DNA of 64,000 nucleotides from Xanthoparmelia taractica (lineage: Eukaryota; Ascomycota; Lecanoromycetes; Lecanorales; Parmeliaceae), in contig MU853192.1 of assembly GCA_033085395.1 (NCBI GenBank), positions 62,001 through 126,000 of the forward strand, read 5' to 3'. The notes beneath the pieces were generated by a model. That model made no database searches. It had not been told where the DNA came from and worked only from the letters and a program-made list of their open reading frames with translations. Both the position numbers and the translations under genes were made by a program. Of this stretch, positions 33,803-45,736 are shown in pieces; the first letter of the stretch is position 1; each line of letters starts with the position of its first letter.

Positions 33803-35153
33803 TCACCGAACAACCTCAGATCGCTGATCCATCGTTTGTACTTTCAATATCCCCGCAGGAACAATTTTGGAAGCGTTCCCATCTCCTCCTCCGGCGGTGG
33901 TGGAGATAGCCGCCCCAATGGGAGCATAGACTGAGCGCTGAACGTCCGCGGGTGACATGACTGCCTCGTCGTCGTGCAGCCGGGCAAATCCCACCGTGCT
34001 CTCGCTGTCGTATGCAGCAGGTTCCCAAGCTGATTTCCCGGGAGCACTGAGTTCCGAATGCACAGCCCCGGAGCGTCGGAAATTATTCATATCGATGCTA
34101 CTATCCTCTTGCGCTTTGCTGCTCTTTATTCCCTTTGGATAAATGTAGCCGAGCAGGGGACGCAAAGTGGGCAGACAGGCGCAAACGATGCCGATTCCCT
34201 GTTCAACGCCGGACCAAGTCATCGATCCGACTCCCCAGTAAGTGTTATCCTTTAGATGGGATGGCGAGTAGGAAATGATTCGCATGACGGAAGTCACACA
34301 AACGCTATGCGAAGAATTAGTTTCCGTCATGTCTCGGGGGAGCAACATCATCGACGCCGTGAAGTGGACTTACAAAACACCGAGCAAGAAGACGCCGCTC
34401 AGTTCAAGTCTCTGCCTGACAGAAACCTTCAACCGCCACACCATAGGCAGTGGTAGAAGAAGGATGAAGAAGTCGAGGATCAAATTGCAGATTCCATTCC
34501 ATCTGAAAAATGCGACCATGTCCACGCAGTGTCCAGCGATTGTCTTATCCCAGTTTCTTGCGAAGGGGGTGCAACCGAGGAAAGCCAGGATAGTACAAGC
34601 AATCCAGAAGCCGCAAACAACGAAGCCAGTCCCCCAAAGCGCGATGCGGAAGGCTTTTACCACACCAAAGATTCGATAGTACAGAAACAGAAGGGAGGTC
34701 TTGGTCAAAACTGCGTTCAGAAAGTAGAACGACTGGATGCCGACAAAGGCCTATGAATAGATACATCAGCGCCTGTTTGAATGGAACAGCTGGGCCGACT
34801 ATAGCATGATTACCTTCTGGAATAAGGTAAGATTATGCGCCCCCACGTATACAGCATGATGGCCGTAATCGTAATCCAAACAAATGATCCACCGCTGAAT
34901 CCCCATGCCCCATTGTACTGCCTATCGACGAGGTGAGCTTACCCCCTTAAACGCGAGTGGATCTGGATGGATTTCAAGTCCAAGCCGTGCTCACCAGAGA
35001 AGCCATGATAGTCCAGTCGTCCCACCAGAACGGAGCAGCCGAGACTTTCCTCGCGAGCAACCGGGCAGCGACGGCGATTGTGGCGGCAACGACACTGACA
35101 ATGCTGCCCAGCCATACCTTCCATGCCACGCTGTCGTCGGGAGGCAGAGACAT
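33803..35153 (-). CDS. Rhodopsin-domain integral membrane protein (PF20684 type)
   Basis: A deduced 381-residue protein with about seven transmembrane helices, from four exons: 35153-34995, 34921-34814, 34750-34374 and 34304-33803. All three introns are short (63-73 nt), with consensus donors gtgagc, gtaatc and gtaagt. Typical family blocks after splicing are AARLLARKVSAAPFWWDDWT, YGHHAVYVGAHNLTLFQKAF, QSFYFLNAVLTKTSLLFLYY RIFG, and VDMVAFFRWNGICNLILDFF. The cytosolic tail has a Gly-rich stretch. This is the large fungal family often annotated as integral membrane protein or rhodopsin domain, related to PTH11-like receptors. No CFEM domain or signal peptide is present. Ligand unknown. Confidence 0.8.
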
Positions 35154-37825
35154 GGTGGAAAGAGTCTTGTCAAGGCGAGCAAACGTGAGAAGGATGAAGA
35201 ATTGATTGATTGATGGCAGGGTTCCATGGACCGTAAGGTGTCGAAACCGTTGGGGATCTGTCCCGCTAATATCCAAAAGACTTTCCCGTTCCAGTCTCCC
35301 GCACTAGTCTGGACACTTCTGGCCATTCCTCCCGGCGCGCCAATTCCCCTGGAACCCAAAGTCTAGGTAGAATTTTGCGAAGCAACAATAATGTCCCAAG
35401 CACGATACGGTCGTGTGTCATGTCCAGGCCTAGGTGTGGCCGCACGAGCCAGGGCGCGGGAAATGTCCCCAAGCTAAAGAGCGCCTGAAGTCGAGATTCC
35501 GTCAGACCCCCGCCCTATGTCAGAATGGTAACCTTGTCTAGATTCTGAGGCGGCTCAATAATGACGGTGGTGCTCTAATCAGCCGCCACCTTTCATTAGC
35601 TTTGGAATTGATTACTGAATACCGCTGTCAGAGCCTGAGCAGACAGGTAAGATGGATGGAGGGGTTCACCCTTCCCACGGAATAGCAGTAAGTTTCTTTC
35701 ATCTGAGTTTGTATCTGAATTCCCTTGGCTTTTGAATCATCATATTTTCCGAAACGAAGCCCCCAAGGCTTTCTTTGAGCCACTTTTCACGCTAAGGATG
35801 CACCTAAACCCGACGTTCGGCAGGAGGGTTTTAACCGCCCCACTACCACCACCCCAATTGTACGCGATAGATTAATTGAACAACGCCACTAAGGTTGTCT
35901 GCCCCGAGCTATGTTATCTCAATTCCCTGTCATTTTTATTGTCTTGAAGTTGGTTTCGGAGCGGGTACGTATAATGCTGTCTCTACACCCAGCCACCTAC
36001 GTTTCCTCGGCATTTTCATCTTAGGATGAGACAACCTCTTGCCTCGGTTGGCTTCCAGCCGTTCTCCGTCTCCATTCAGACGGCAGCACCACAAAGGAGA
36101 AGAAAAACATGCAGTAGTAAGACGGAGAACGAGGTGAAAATAATGAACTAATCGTGCCCACTAAGCGAGGCACGGGCGAAGTGCGTGGTACGATTAGCTC
36201 ATACGAGCTTAGTGCGTATTATTAGCTCATTCATAACGGCAAAAAACGCCCTAATTCCCAAGATACGGAGAGTTGTTTGGCCAGATACGCAAGCACCTAC
36301 CCTATGAATCCAAATTTCCTCCCTACCTTCCTTCCCAACTACACTACACCTCACTAGACCTCATGTTCCAGCGATGGCACGGCACTATATACCCCAATCC
36401 CTCTGATCATACTATCTTCTTGTCCACATCCCGCATATCCCGGCTCCAGGTGTCGGCCATCACCCCTCTATATCATGCATCACTGGTATATGCACCGGGA
36501 GTGTAAAGGTGCTTCAGTTTCGGTCTGTTCTCCGGCCATGTCCTCCGCCACCCTAAGCCCTTTCATTGACAAAAACTCATACGCTCGTGCTGGGATATTT
36601 CGAGTACACAGAAGGCGCAGGCCCATTCGGAATCTTGACGGTGGGACAACGTTCAGAGTGCTAATCCGCGATGGAACATTTACAAGCGTGTAGCATACAT
36701 CAGCAGCCATGGGGAGTCACGGAATCGAACCATGTCTGACTGCAAGAAGTGCCCAGGTTGCCAACCGAACATAGTGTTATTGGGCTCCGACGAGTACATA
36801 TCTGACCACGAATCCCACTGCATATCTATCATTTTGTCGAGATTTGACCTTTGCGGTAATCTAAATCACCTGGTGACTGAAGCCAGCTGGAGATTTATCA
36901 TAACTTCCAAAGGGTCTCCTGAAACCTTTTATCAAAGCAATAATCTCTTCGCTTTGTCCTTTCAATTATGCTACGGGCGACGTTAGGATATACGAGTAGG
37001 CTCCAGTCTGAAGAAAAAAGGCCAACCAGTCTAAACTATCCATCCAGGTTGGATTACTTTTGCGCGTATCAGCCGAGGTCACGCTCAAGAGCGGATAGGA
37101 TACGAGCTGTGCACGTTGCTGGAGATTCTGTACCGTCGCTGTGCTCCTCATCATAGCAAGAGTGCTCCGCTGTCGACGACTGAGCACTGACCCATTTGCT
37201 CTTTCAGCTTTTTATGGGATTTTGCTCTGAGACGACAAGAGGCTGGCTCTCTGCTCGCTGCAGTCCTGGTCTTGTTGTGCTTCGTTCCGTGGGACCCTTC
37301 CTTCCTTCGACCATCTCCGATGTGACGTATGCTCCGAGCGCCATGTCCAAGGGCAGAACACGCTTCTACTCCGCTTCAAAGCCCCTCTCCATCGCCCCAT
37401 TACCCAGCCAATCCTTCGACCAGCCTCCCATCTCGTCACGATGAAAGATGCCGAAGCTATCGAGGGCATAGGGACCAATCTCAGGGCAGACGAGAAAGTC
37501 ACCCCTTCGTTTTCTGTATCCGCGTTGAGAGATGTCGTAGGGTATCCAAGGCTTTCCGGCGGTATCGCCGTGATTGACGTCAGAGGATTTTGTCGTTCCA
37601 ACTTCATCCGAGAGCGATGCAGCGCCGGGCGTCTACGTTCTGCCGTCATAAAGATCGAAGAAGCGCGATACGTCTCTATTTTTAAGTGATACAGACTATT
37701 CAGGAGCACGGATAAACGTGTCATTTACTCATTCGTAGCATTGTGCTCATATCTAACAAAGGTAATAAAGGGAGGTGAAAAAGATTAGAATTGAAGTCCC
37801 CGTCGTATCTTTATTACCCCTTGCG
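35154..37825. other. Gene-poor accessory stretch (2.7 kb)
   Basis: No intact gene is recognised. Open frames at 37,212-37,724 (-) and 37,441-37,689 (+) overlap and neither resembles a family I know. A degenerate tRNA-like element is present at 36,710-36,780 (listed separately). Inverted similarity such as gctcatacgagc near 36,200 is short. This is probably eroded sequence between genes. Confidence 0.35.
36710..36780 (-). other. Degenerate tRNA-like sequence
   Basis: Read on the minus strand, the segment ends with a well-formed T arm (catgg TTCGATT ccgtg) and the acceptor half ACTCCCC plus A. The anticodon arm is weak, with only three of five pairs and A instead of T before the apparent CTT anticodon. 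No GGGGAGT partner is seen at the 5' end. It is a relic or a chance match, not a working tRNA. Confidence 0.2.
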
Positions 37826-38785
37826 CTAGTTCTTCAAAATCCAGATAATGCCCACCAACACTTTTAACTTGCTCTTCGAAGCTGGCAAATAGGATCCCAA
37901 GGGTTTTCTTCGTGTACCCATTGTCGAATATAATCTCGTAGCATTCTTACCAATCAAAGGGGAAATTCCCATTCTCAACCGACGCGGGAAAGTGCTTCTT
38001 GACAAAGTCAAACGAGTCCCCCCATCTGGTGTTCGAATCTTCGCTCACACCCTGAATCAGAACCGAGGACATGTCCAAGGCGCCGCCCCGTTTGTTCCAG
38101 CCAGGACTTCCGCACGAGTACTCGCCAACTCGTTTGTGCCGATCGTGAAAGAACTATATGATTGTATGTTGAAATGTGGCTTTTGTGCTCGAATATATTT
38201 CCTCTGTGGCATTGAAAGCGGTAACCTTGCCGGCGCCATAAGCCGCGAAAAAAGACCGCCGAACGGTCTGCGCGACCTGCTCGGTAAAGATGTTGCCGGT
38301 CTCCCTAAACACTCCAGGCCACTCAAAAAATTGATATCATGGAAGCTGTGATGACGGTCCCTTTGGTCAGCGGGCAATAGCGGCTGGCAGCCATGATCAC
38401 GTTCATCGTTCCTTGGACTGCTGGCTGGATGAACATACATCTCATCATAGCTCTCTTCCTCGGACAGAACTCGTCTCCAGGTCCGTGGTCGGGTTGTTCT
38501 TGCGATTGGAGACGCGAGATGGATCACGTGGTCAACGCCCTTGACGGCTTCTTTCATGGTATGCCTCTTCCTTCAAGATATCCGGAATCAGTACGAACGC
38601 GAGCTGGCTAAGATATGGTGGGGTTTGAAGCTGCGGTTTAAATCTTCTGGATCCCGTGCTCGTTGCGTACGGCGGCTCGGACATGATAGCCTGCTTTCGG
38701 CGTTTCGATTAGGGTGCGAAACCCAATGATACCAGTCGCACCGGTGATGAGTACGAGTTTTCGGCGTGCTTGTCGTTGTTATCTT
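37826..38785 (-). pseudogene. NAD-dependent epimerase / dihydroflavonol reductase-like pseudogene
   Basis: Fragments of one short-chain (extended SDR) enzyme lie in order on the minus strand but in changing frames: KLVLITGATGIIGFRTLIET with the TGxxGxxG cofactor motif, then KAGYHVRAAVRNEHGIQKI, SQLAFVLIPDI, EAVKGVDHVIHLASPI, SYDEMYV, QPAVQGTMNVIMAASRYCP, LTKGTVITASMISIF, EWPGVFRETGNIFTEQV, FTIGTNELASTRAEVLAGTN, SFDFVKKHFPASVENG, and LGILFASFEEQVKSVGGHYL. At least four frame changes break it: after QKI, near EAYH, near MYV, and in a T6 run after SIF. A TAG follows QHTII. Introns do not explain the breaks because conserved residues are adjacent across them. It is a single decayed gene, probably from a biosynthetic cluster. 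Confidence 0.7.
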
Positions 38786-39543
38786 GGGGTATGAATCGAC
38801 TGGTATGATGGAGAAAACTTGGGAGTTATCCACGTGAACTTCAAGAGACGATTCACCGCTGGGTAAGATTTGTTTTCTCGATATTCATATAGTGATAGAA
38901 CACCAGCCCGTTTGCTAATCCTTTATATGCTTTCATACCGGTCTGGCGCAGCGCAGCGAAGAGTGAACTCATCGTGCTTGATAAGCCTCACTTGACGACG
39001 GCACTGCCTGCAGGGCTTTGCAAAATCAAATAGTTCTACGCTTCGATTTGCTCAAGTTGCTTCCATTTGAGGACCATTGACCAGCACATGTAAAATCCAA
39101 TGCCCACCTTAGTAAGGGCATTGCTGGAGGCAGCATGCTGCTTAATTGCACACTCGATTCTACCTGCATTAAAGGGTGTAAAACACTTTTCTCTACCTAC
39201 GGGCGCTAGATTCTTCAATATTATCGATCACAATCATCATCACTTTGAGCTCTCGTGTTTTCAAGCTGCCTGTGTCACGCTTGTGGTTCAAGAAGGTATC
39301 CATAACCAGTGTGAAAGAAATAATTACCCTCTCCACGGCATTCCATTTGGTTTGATTCCCTCTCATATGACGAGCTCAGCAGACGGAATAACATTGGTAT
39401 CTCTACCCTACCAGAGGCATGTCCAAGCACAGACCATCAGCTAGCAGATCTGGGAGCCATTTCCTCCACACCATGGCGCACGAGGAGCACAACAGAATCT
39501 CTGGCGAGTCAAGAGGCCAGACAAAAACGGAGAAAGCGAGAAA
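38786..39543. other. Spacer between two pseudogenes
   Basis: This is 758 bp without a recognised gene. Short open frames on both strands have no family features. It may contain the eroded promoter and first exon of the transcription-factor relic that follows. Confidence 0.3.
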
Positions 39544-41158
39544 GTGGAGGCAAAAATCTGCAGCGTTGCACTTTTTCAACGCAGCAGTGACCCCTTTCGA
39601 GGGTTTATCTCCCTATCTGGCGATGCACACGAGGAAAGGTATATCAGAGCTCACGTCATGAAAGACTACTTCCGGCAAAAACGCAAGTCTTCAAAGCCTG
39701 GTGATACGTCGCCGGCTGCGTCGAAGCTATCTGATCATCTGATTCAATACCGCCCACCTTTACGCGGGAAACGAAAATGATCGCGCGGCGGGACCGAGGA
39801 GGTCGGCTCAGATGGGCTTACTTCAACGTCGGCGTCAGCCCCGAGAAAGATGAGGGCAGCCATGCTGAAAGACCGCCAGGGCTTGCGCGATTTTGTGTCG
39901 CCAAGGTCTTTTGGCAAACAGCATATTGTGCGATTTCCCCTCCCCAATCAATACTTCACCACCGGGAACATTAGCGTTATTAGAGTATTACTATCATTCC
40001 TTTTCGGACAACTCGTTGGCAGTGGATCCTGAAAGGAAATGGATGTCCGTTGCTATTTCTGATCCGGCGATGTCCCATGCGACCCTTTGTCTGGTCGCTC
40101 TGCAGAAAGCTCAAACGTGTAGAGGGCCGCAGGCGAACGCCTACTTCTGGCACCGGGGCGAAGCGATACGCCTGATATCTCACAATCTAGCGGATCCGGG
40201 CCAAGCGACCTCGGATGCCACCATTGGGGCCGCAGCCATCCTGTCCGCTTCTGATAATAGTGTGGTCTCTCTTATCTCATAGACGGAGTCCCCAGGAATC
40301 CAAGGCCTCTAGAAAAGGGAGATTACATACGGTCCTGCGCGAGCAGGTCTTCGCTGATTGCCAGCGTGTTACTGGACCTGTGCTCGCGTTATGGATAAAC
40401 ATTGTCTTCTAAGGTCTACCATGATCTAGACGGAGTTGTTGAATTTTGAGAAACAATAGATGCATTGGCGGTCCATCACCCAAACATCGCTTACAGATGG
40501 TATGATTACGCTTGTTGGGCTTCGAGGCGGCATTCACGGGATGAACGCGAATAGACGCATTCAGCGCGTTGTCGCATGGGCCGACGTACTCCACGCAATG
40601 GCACATAACTCGCTACCGCAGCTTGGCATTGCTCAATACCCTGCATACTATGAGATGCAGCGCCTGAAAGACGTCGTGCAGCAGCACAGGTACTCAAAGA
40701 TGGCCGGGCCAGATATTGTGCCCGCGTACTTTCGACAGGTGTTGGAGGATCTGCAGGCTTTGGCAATGGCCAAATCGCTGCTAATGAAGGAAGCCGTCTC
40801 CAACCTGCCGAATTGCGACCGATTTTTAGCAGTCTTCTTTCCATGACGGAGCACAGTATCCTGGAGCTAGGACATAACAGCCGCTTTCTCCGGTCCAGTA
40901 ATGGGGAATGTCGCCTGCGTTGAAGCGGTCAGGGCCGCGGCGCTCATATTCACCTTTCACGGTCTTCGAGACATAGCCATTATCGCGGTATTCTTCGATA
41001 GCCTTGTTCGGCGGTTGCGAGACGGACTCTGCGGTGTCTTTGATTATCTCTGCCAAAATACGAACCCAGCGTATATCCCTGACAAATTTGTAGCCGCACC
41101 TTTCCTCCTGTGGCTCTGTGTAAACGGACGGAAAGCCAGTGCAATCAAAACCCGATAG
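39544..41158 (+). pseudogene. Broken fungal transcription factor (Fungal_trans_2-like region)
   Basis: Pieces of one regulator follow each other on the plus strand: HEERYIRAHVMKDYFRQKRK, FGKQHIVRFPLPNQYFTTG, LALLEYYYHSFSDNSLAVDP, RKWMSVAISDPAMSHATLCL, QANAYFWHRGEAIRLISHNL, MITLVGLRGGIHGMN, RIQRVVAWADVLHAMAHNS and VRAAALIFTFHGLRD. The pattern (NSLA.dP, LRGGI, QRVVAWADv, AALIFTfHGLRD) is the middle region of cluster-type fungal regulators; the zinc cluster itself was not found. The damage comprises a TGA at 39,778 inside KRK-SRGG, a frame change near 39,965, about 230 bp of unrelated sequence with stops between ASDNSV (40,262) and MITLVG (40,502), and a further frame change near 40,846. Some frame changes could be introns, but the TGA and the insert argue for a dead gene. 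Confidence 0.6.
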
Positions 41159-41308
41159 ATAGATCGGAAGGTTTTCGCCGAGAAGGCCGCTGTGCTTTGC
41201 GAGAGCGCAAGAATTCGCACGTTGGGTGAATTGTTCTTATATATGCCGGATAGTCTTCATGGCCGAGTATTGCATACCAACTTGTTGCGGTCTTTGGGCG
41301 GACATCAA

Positions 41309-41592
41309 CACCCTCATTCCTGGAAGTGCTCTGAACAGGGCGCATGAGTAGTCGGACTTTGGTCCTTTCCGCTGCGCTGATAAGAATTGGAGAAGAAAAC
41401 ATAGCAGCATATTTGACACGACATCTCTCCGTTGATTGTCGGATTAGGGTCTGCGAGCTGCTTCGCGCCTTGAATTGCCATGACGATGATACCTATCGCG
41501 GGGTATATGGTGCCTTTCACTCTACGATGCTCGATCCAGGGCGTTCCGGTCACGTCGAAGAATTTGGGCTCTAGCGGATTCCAGTCCGGCAC
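41309..41592 (-). pseudogene. Polyketide synthase dehydratase-domain fragment
   Basis: The minus-strand peptides PDWNPLEPKFFDVTGTPWIE and VKGTIYPAIGIIVMAIQGAK, then ADPNPTI, continued in another frame by SSPILISAAERTKV and LLMRPVQSTS, match the start of the dehydratase domain of fungal reducing polyketide synthases. There the family reads W..DHxVxGxxLYPAAGMxVMAxEaarQ. The catalytic His block is degraded (WIEHRRVKG where WIEDHxVKG is expected), one residue is missing before YP, and the frame changes after PTI. No ketosynthase, acyltransferase or other PKS domain is found nearby, so this is an isolated relic of about 95 residues. Confidence 0.6.
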
Positions 41593-43131
41593 AGAGTTTT
41601 CCGCAATTCCATCGAAAGTTGAAAGAAACTGAGAGATCTTCTCTTCAATATCACCTGAGATTGCTGGCGTTGAGGACTGCGAATAATTTGGCGCTTGTTC
41701 CGCACCAGCGCGGCCGAAAGTCGCCGCTACCCTTCTTTTCAGCTGGGAATGAAGCAGCTAGGGGAAGCCACAGCTCTACCCAGTACTTTACGCCAAGTGG
41801 ACGACAGCGGGAGTATTCTTGCATGGCAAATCCAAACTGACCAGTATCAGTTTGGATAAGGTCGGTCCATGACTATGAAGCACACAAAACGGCTACCGGT
41901 GTACGAGTACCCAAAGAAACCCCAACAAAACGCTGGGGTGGGGTATCGCGGTCCATTCCACCCCACTCCATTGCGCAGCCTAGTTGATATTCCAAAGAGT
42001 AATATCAATTGATTGCGTTGATTGACTCGAGGTGAAGGAAGTAGGCTTTTGATAATACTGTATATCTGTGATGATATGCTGAGCTGAACAAGGCAGTGGC
42101 GCCCGATTCGGCCCGAATCGCCCCCGAACCAATGCGCATCAGATGAGAGAACGAGAGAACCCGACTGCATCATTCTTCCTCCCTCCACATCCACCACAAC
42201 CATCATTAGATTCTCCTCAAGTAAGCGCAGAAAACTCTCATCGCTTTACTTCATCATGACGCAAATCGTGCCTCACTACTATACCTCAAGCAGCGACTCT
42301 GCTGAGCTTGACATCTACCGAGCTACCCCCTTCAATACCACTCCCACTTAAACATCCTCAGCATCTCAACTTTTCCATCCTCATGCCTCATCAACCGTCC
42401 AGAAGTCCAAACCCCTCATCGAAGAATGCAACAGATCCCCTGTCAAAATGCATTCAGCGGCCTCACTGCCCTTGTTCGCGGTGCACGTCCACGGGTAGAA
42501 AATTGCATAAAGCCCTACCGAACTTTAAACTTGTCACAACCGCTGCCCGAGCTATTCATACCGGGCACACGGTAGAAATCCGTCCATCCAGGTTAGGCAA
42601 AGCATATGCGACTTGTCGGAGGATAAGGTAGAAGCGGACACGCTTCGCATATACCAAATGTCTACCCTGGATGAACTAGTTTCTACCTCGGCCGAGCTCG
42701 ACCGCGAGCTCGACCCCACAACAATGTCTGTGCGTATGTTGAACGCATCCCTTCTGCCCTTACCGAACCATATATCTACTTCTACTCCGAGCATAGATCG
42801 AATCTTCGACCTCGGCTAGTCGTAGACAAACCATGGGTCAGTAATAGTCGTTAGTGGGCTAGTATTCATCTATGATGATCTACACGAAATCTGTTGCCCT
42901 GCGACCTACAGACCGCAGTCGATATACCTGTGCTTGAAACTTTTGACTTCATTGCTTCGACTTTGTCAAGAACCGGATACACTGAGGGCTCCTTAGCCGT
43001 TGCAGCTATCTTAGGGATCTACTGAGCCAAGCCTCAAGCTTCGTATGACTTTGCCTTGCTGCTAAAGGTTACACTCTGCCTGGCCATAGCGGATCGATGC
43101 TATCTCATGTTTTCTATTTTACGCCTCAAGG
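41593..43131. other. Intergenic, eroded sequence
   Basis: This is 1.5 kb without an intact gene. Minus-strand sequence at 41,595-41,840 stays partly open (GVKYWVELWLPLAASFPAEK), but I cannot assign it; it could be further PKS debris. Plus-strand frames at 42,308-42,631 and 42,613-42,819 are serine/proline-rich and unassigned. The last 300 bp form the promoter of the MFS gene. Confidence 0.3.
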
Positions 43132-44999
43132 ATGACAGCACCTTCAGCCACCTCGAAAGGCCTACTGGAGAAAGATGACACAGTCAACGCCGATGACACG
43201 GAGAAGTCTGGCACGCTCGACACGGATAGTCGTCCTCCATTTGATGCTTCTGAGACTTCGCTCCAGCAAACGATTCAAGCGGATGGATGGAGTAGTCCCA
43301 AAGACCCAGAGAATCCCCGGAATTGGCCGAGCGCCAAGAAAGCCTACCATTCTGCCATTCCTTCGATCTTTTGCTTCACGGTGTATGTGAAAAATACCCC
43401 TGTGCCGTGGCCAAGCTGATGCTACATTGAAGCACGTTCGGCTCTTCGGTCTACACACCTGGCGTCCCTCAAGTACAAAAGCAATTCCAAGTCTCGAACA
43501 CAGTTGCCCTCCTACCGCTGTCTCTATATGTCCTCGGCACCGCCTTTGGCCCGATGATTGCAGCTCCCTTGAGTGAAACACTCGGTCGCCGGGCAGTTTA
43601 CTTTTCTTGCCTCCCCATATTCGGACTTTTCACAATAGGAGCAGGCTTCTCCAAGACCTTTGCATCTCTCGTCGTCTGTCGGTTTTTCGCGGGGGTCTTT
43701 GGCTCACCTCCTCTGAGTATTGGAGCGGGAACCAACGCAGATTTGTACACACCCGCAAAACGAGGGTTGGTCGTGTGCTTTTTCATTTTGACACCCTTTC
43801 TTGGTCCTGTCTTTGGGTAAGTGCGACAACTACCGCTCATGTCTACTTGCCGGACCTCCGTCTATTTGCTGAACATAGTTGATCACCAATAGTCCCGTAA
43901 TCGGCGGTTTCGTGGTCGAAACAAAAGGCTGGGAATGGACACAATGGACACTCCTTTTCTTTGTAGCAGCCAGCATGCTTTTTTCACTTGGCATGACAGA
44001 GACCTACAAGAAGACTTTACTTGAACGCCGCGCTAAACATCAGGGTACTACGATACAGAAAACCGGTCCCCAGGGCGTAGAAGCTCTGAAAGCCCTATTG
44101 ACTGTGACGCTTCTTCGGCCTCTTCGAATGCTAGCCACCGAACCCATCGTGGCCTTCTTCAGTCTCTATGTGGCCTTCAACATAAGCGTAGTGTTTGGCT
44201 TTTTTGAGGCCTTCCCAATCGTCTTCACTGGAGTCTACCATTTCGACTCCGGTGAAACCGGCTTGGCGTTCTTGAGTCTTGGCCTGGGCTGCTGTCTCGG
44301 TGTCGTCACATTCATGGTCGTCGATCGACTTACATACCAGAAGCATTACCAGGCCTCACTTCGTGAAGGTCGTGAGGGTGTGGTGTTGCCTGAACATCGA
44401 CTCTACTCGGCAATGATGGGTTCTATTGCTTTGCCAATTGCTCTGTTTTGGTTTGCATGGACGGCCAAGATCCACTGGCCAAGCCCGATCTGTGCGGCTA
44501 TTCCATTCGGATGGGGTAACTTTCTGGTTTTCGTGCGTCTCCAATCGTTCCTGTGCTTGGTTCATCCATTCAGCTAAGTATATTCCGTAGATCTCGGCAT
44601 CACTCTACCTCGTAGACACGTATGGAGCCCTGTACGGTGCTTCAGCCGTGGCAGCCAATGGATTTCTAAGATACATACTGTCCGCAGCATTCCCGCTGTT
44701 CACCGTGCAAAGTGAGTAGCTCTCTTTAGACCCTTCAACACCATTCCAATCATCATCACAAGCATACAATTTCACTCCTCACATGTTCAGACCTTAAGCG
44801 GGCTGCGCAGTACTGACAATGTCTCATTTCTGCAGTGTATACAGCCCTTGGCATTCCCTGGGCAACTAGCCTCCTCGGCTTCATCGCCCTAGCTTTAACG
44901 CCTGTACCCTGGGTCCTATTCAAATGGGGTCCCCAGATTCGCGCCAGGAGCCACTATGAAACGATCAAAACAGGTCTTCCGGGTGTCAGAGGAGCATAG
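43132..44999 (+). CDS. MFS multidrug/metabolite transporter (DHA1 type)
   Basis: An intact major facilitator in five exons: 43132-43382, 43433-43816, 43893-44532, 44591-44711 and 44836-44999 (520 codons). Introns are 50-124 nt with gtatgt, gtaagt, gtgcgt and gtgagt donors. The cytosolic N-terminus (about 80 residues) ends in DPENPRNWPSAKKAYHSAIP, the DHA1 hallmark. Helix 1 follows (FCFTVTFGSSVYTPGVPQ), then LSETLGRRAVY (motif A), RFFAGVFGSPPLS and LGPVFGPVIGGFV (motif C of H+ antiporters). The central loop is charged (KKTLLERRAKHQ). The C-terminus is short. It fits an efflux pump for a secondary metabolite or drug. It is the only intact member, with the next gene, of the region that also holds the PKS, regulator and epimerase relics. 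Confidence 0.85.
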
Positions 45000-45736
45000 A
45001 GCACCTGCTCCCTTTTTTGTTTCCGATCTTGTGCTAAGCACTTCTTTCTGTACGCCTCCGAACGTATAGAAGATGATAAAGAGAAAGAAAGTGTACTTCT
45101 TTGGGTTGCATAAATTATTGGAAGCTATCACAACACCTATAATCTGAGACTAGCTTGATAGCTTGTATAGACTGCTTGAATATGTGCTGCGGGGGAAGCT
45201 TTCGTTCTTTTTCTCACTAAGCAAAATCAAAAGGAATGCCATCATAAGCTCTCCAAACACTCAGTCCGAGAGAAATTGACCCGAAACCGCCAGGGATCCT
45301 GAGAGCCTCCCTGGCGCCTCTCTTAGGTCGCTATTACCTCACCGCAATGGCCTAATCTGCCTACTATTAGCCGGCCGTGAGGCGTGTGCGGACATAGGTC
45401 AACGAGAGTATGCATCAATACTGCAAAACATCTGCAGGACATGCTTTTCCCTTTTTGCACTATGTTCTTATTTTGATTTGGCAATTTCTCTGTCACGGAC
45501 TTACGTGCAAGGTCCGTTCGTAATCTCCGGGTTAGATGGTTATCTCCCGTTCAGTTGATTCCTACGACGGATAAGTCCTGTGCCGATGTTGTTAAGAACA
45601 AGGACAAGTCCTCAGATAAACTTGGACTTCTTTCCTCCATGCTCAAGTCATTGCACTAACTTATCTTGCTCAAGAATCTCAAGTTCTGCTATTGAATGAG
45701 CGACCTGCTTCTGACTTTCACCGTCAAAGTTCAACA
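45000..45736. other. Intergenic region with promoter
   Basis: This is 737 bp between two plus-strand genes. It contains a short inverted match (gccagggatcctgagagcctccctggc at 45,289-45,315, arms gccaggga and tccctggc) and then T-rich sequence upstream of the dehydrogenase. No further gene was seen. Confidence 0.4.

Noticed and set aside
37212..37724. 170-codon minus-strand frame and overlapping plus-strand frame
   Set aside because: Neither strand gives recognisable domains, and each could be the shadow of the other in eroded DNA.
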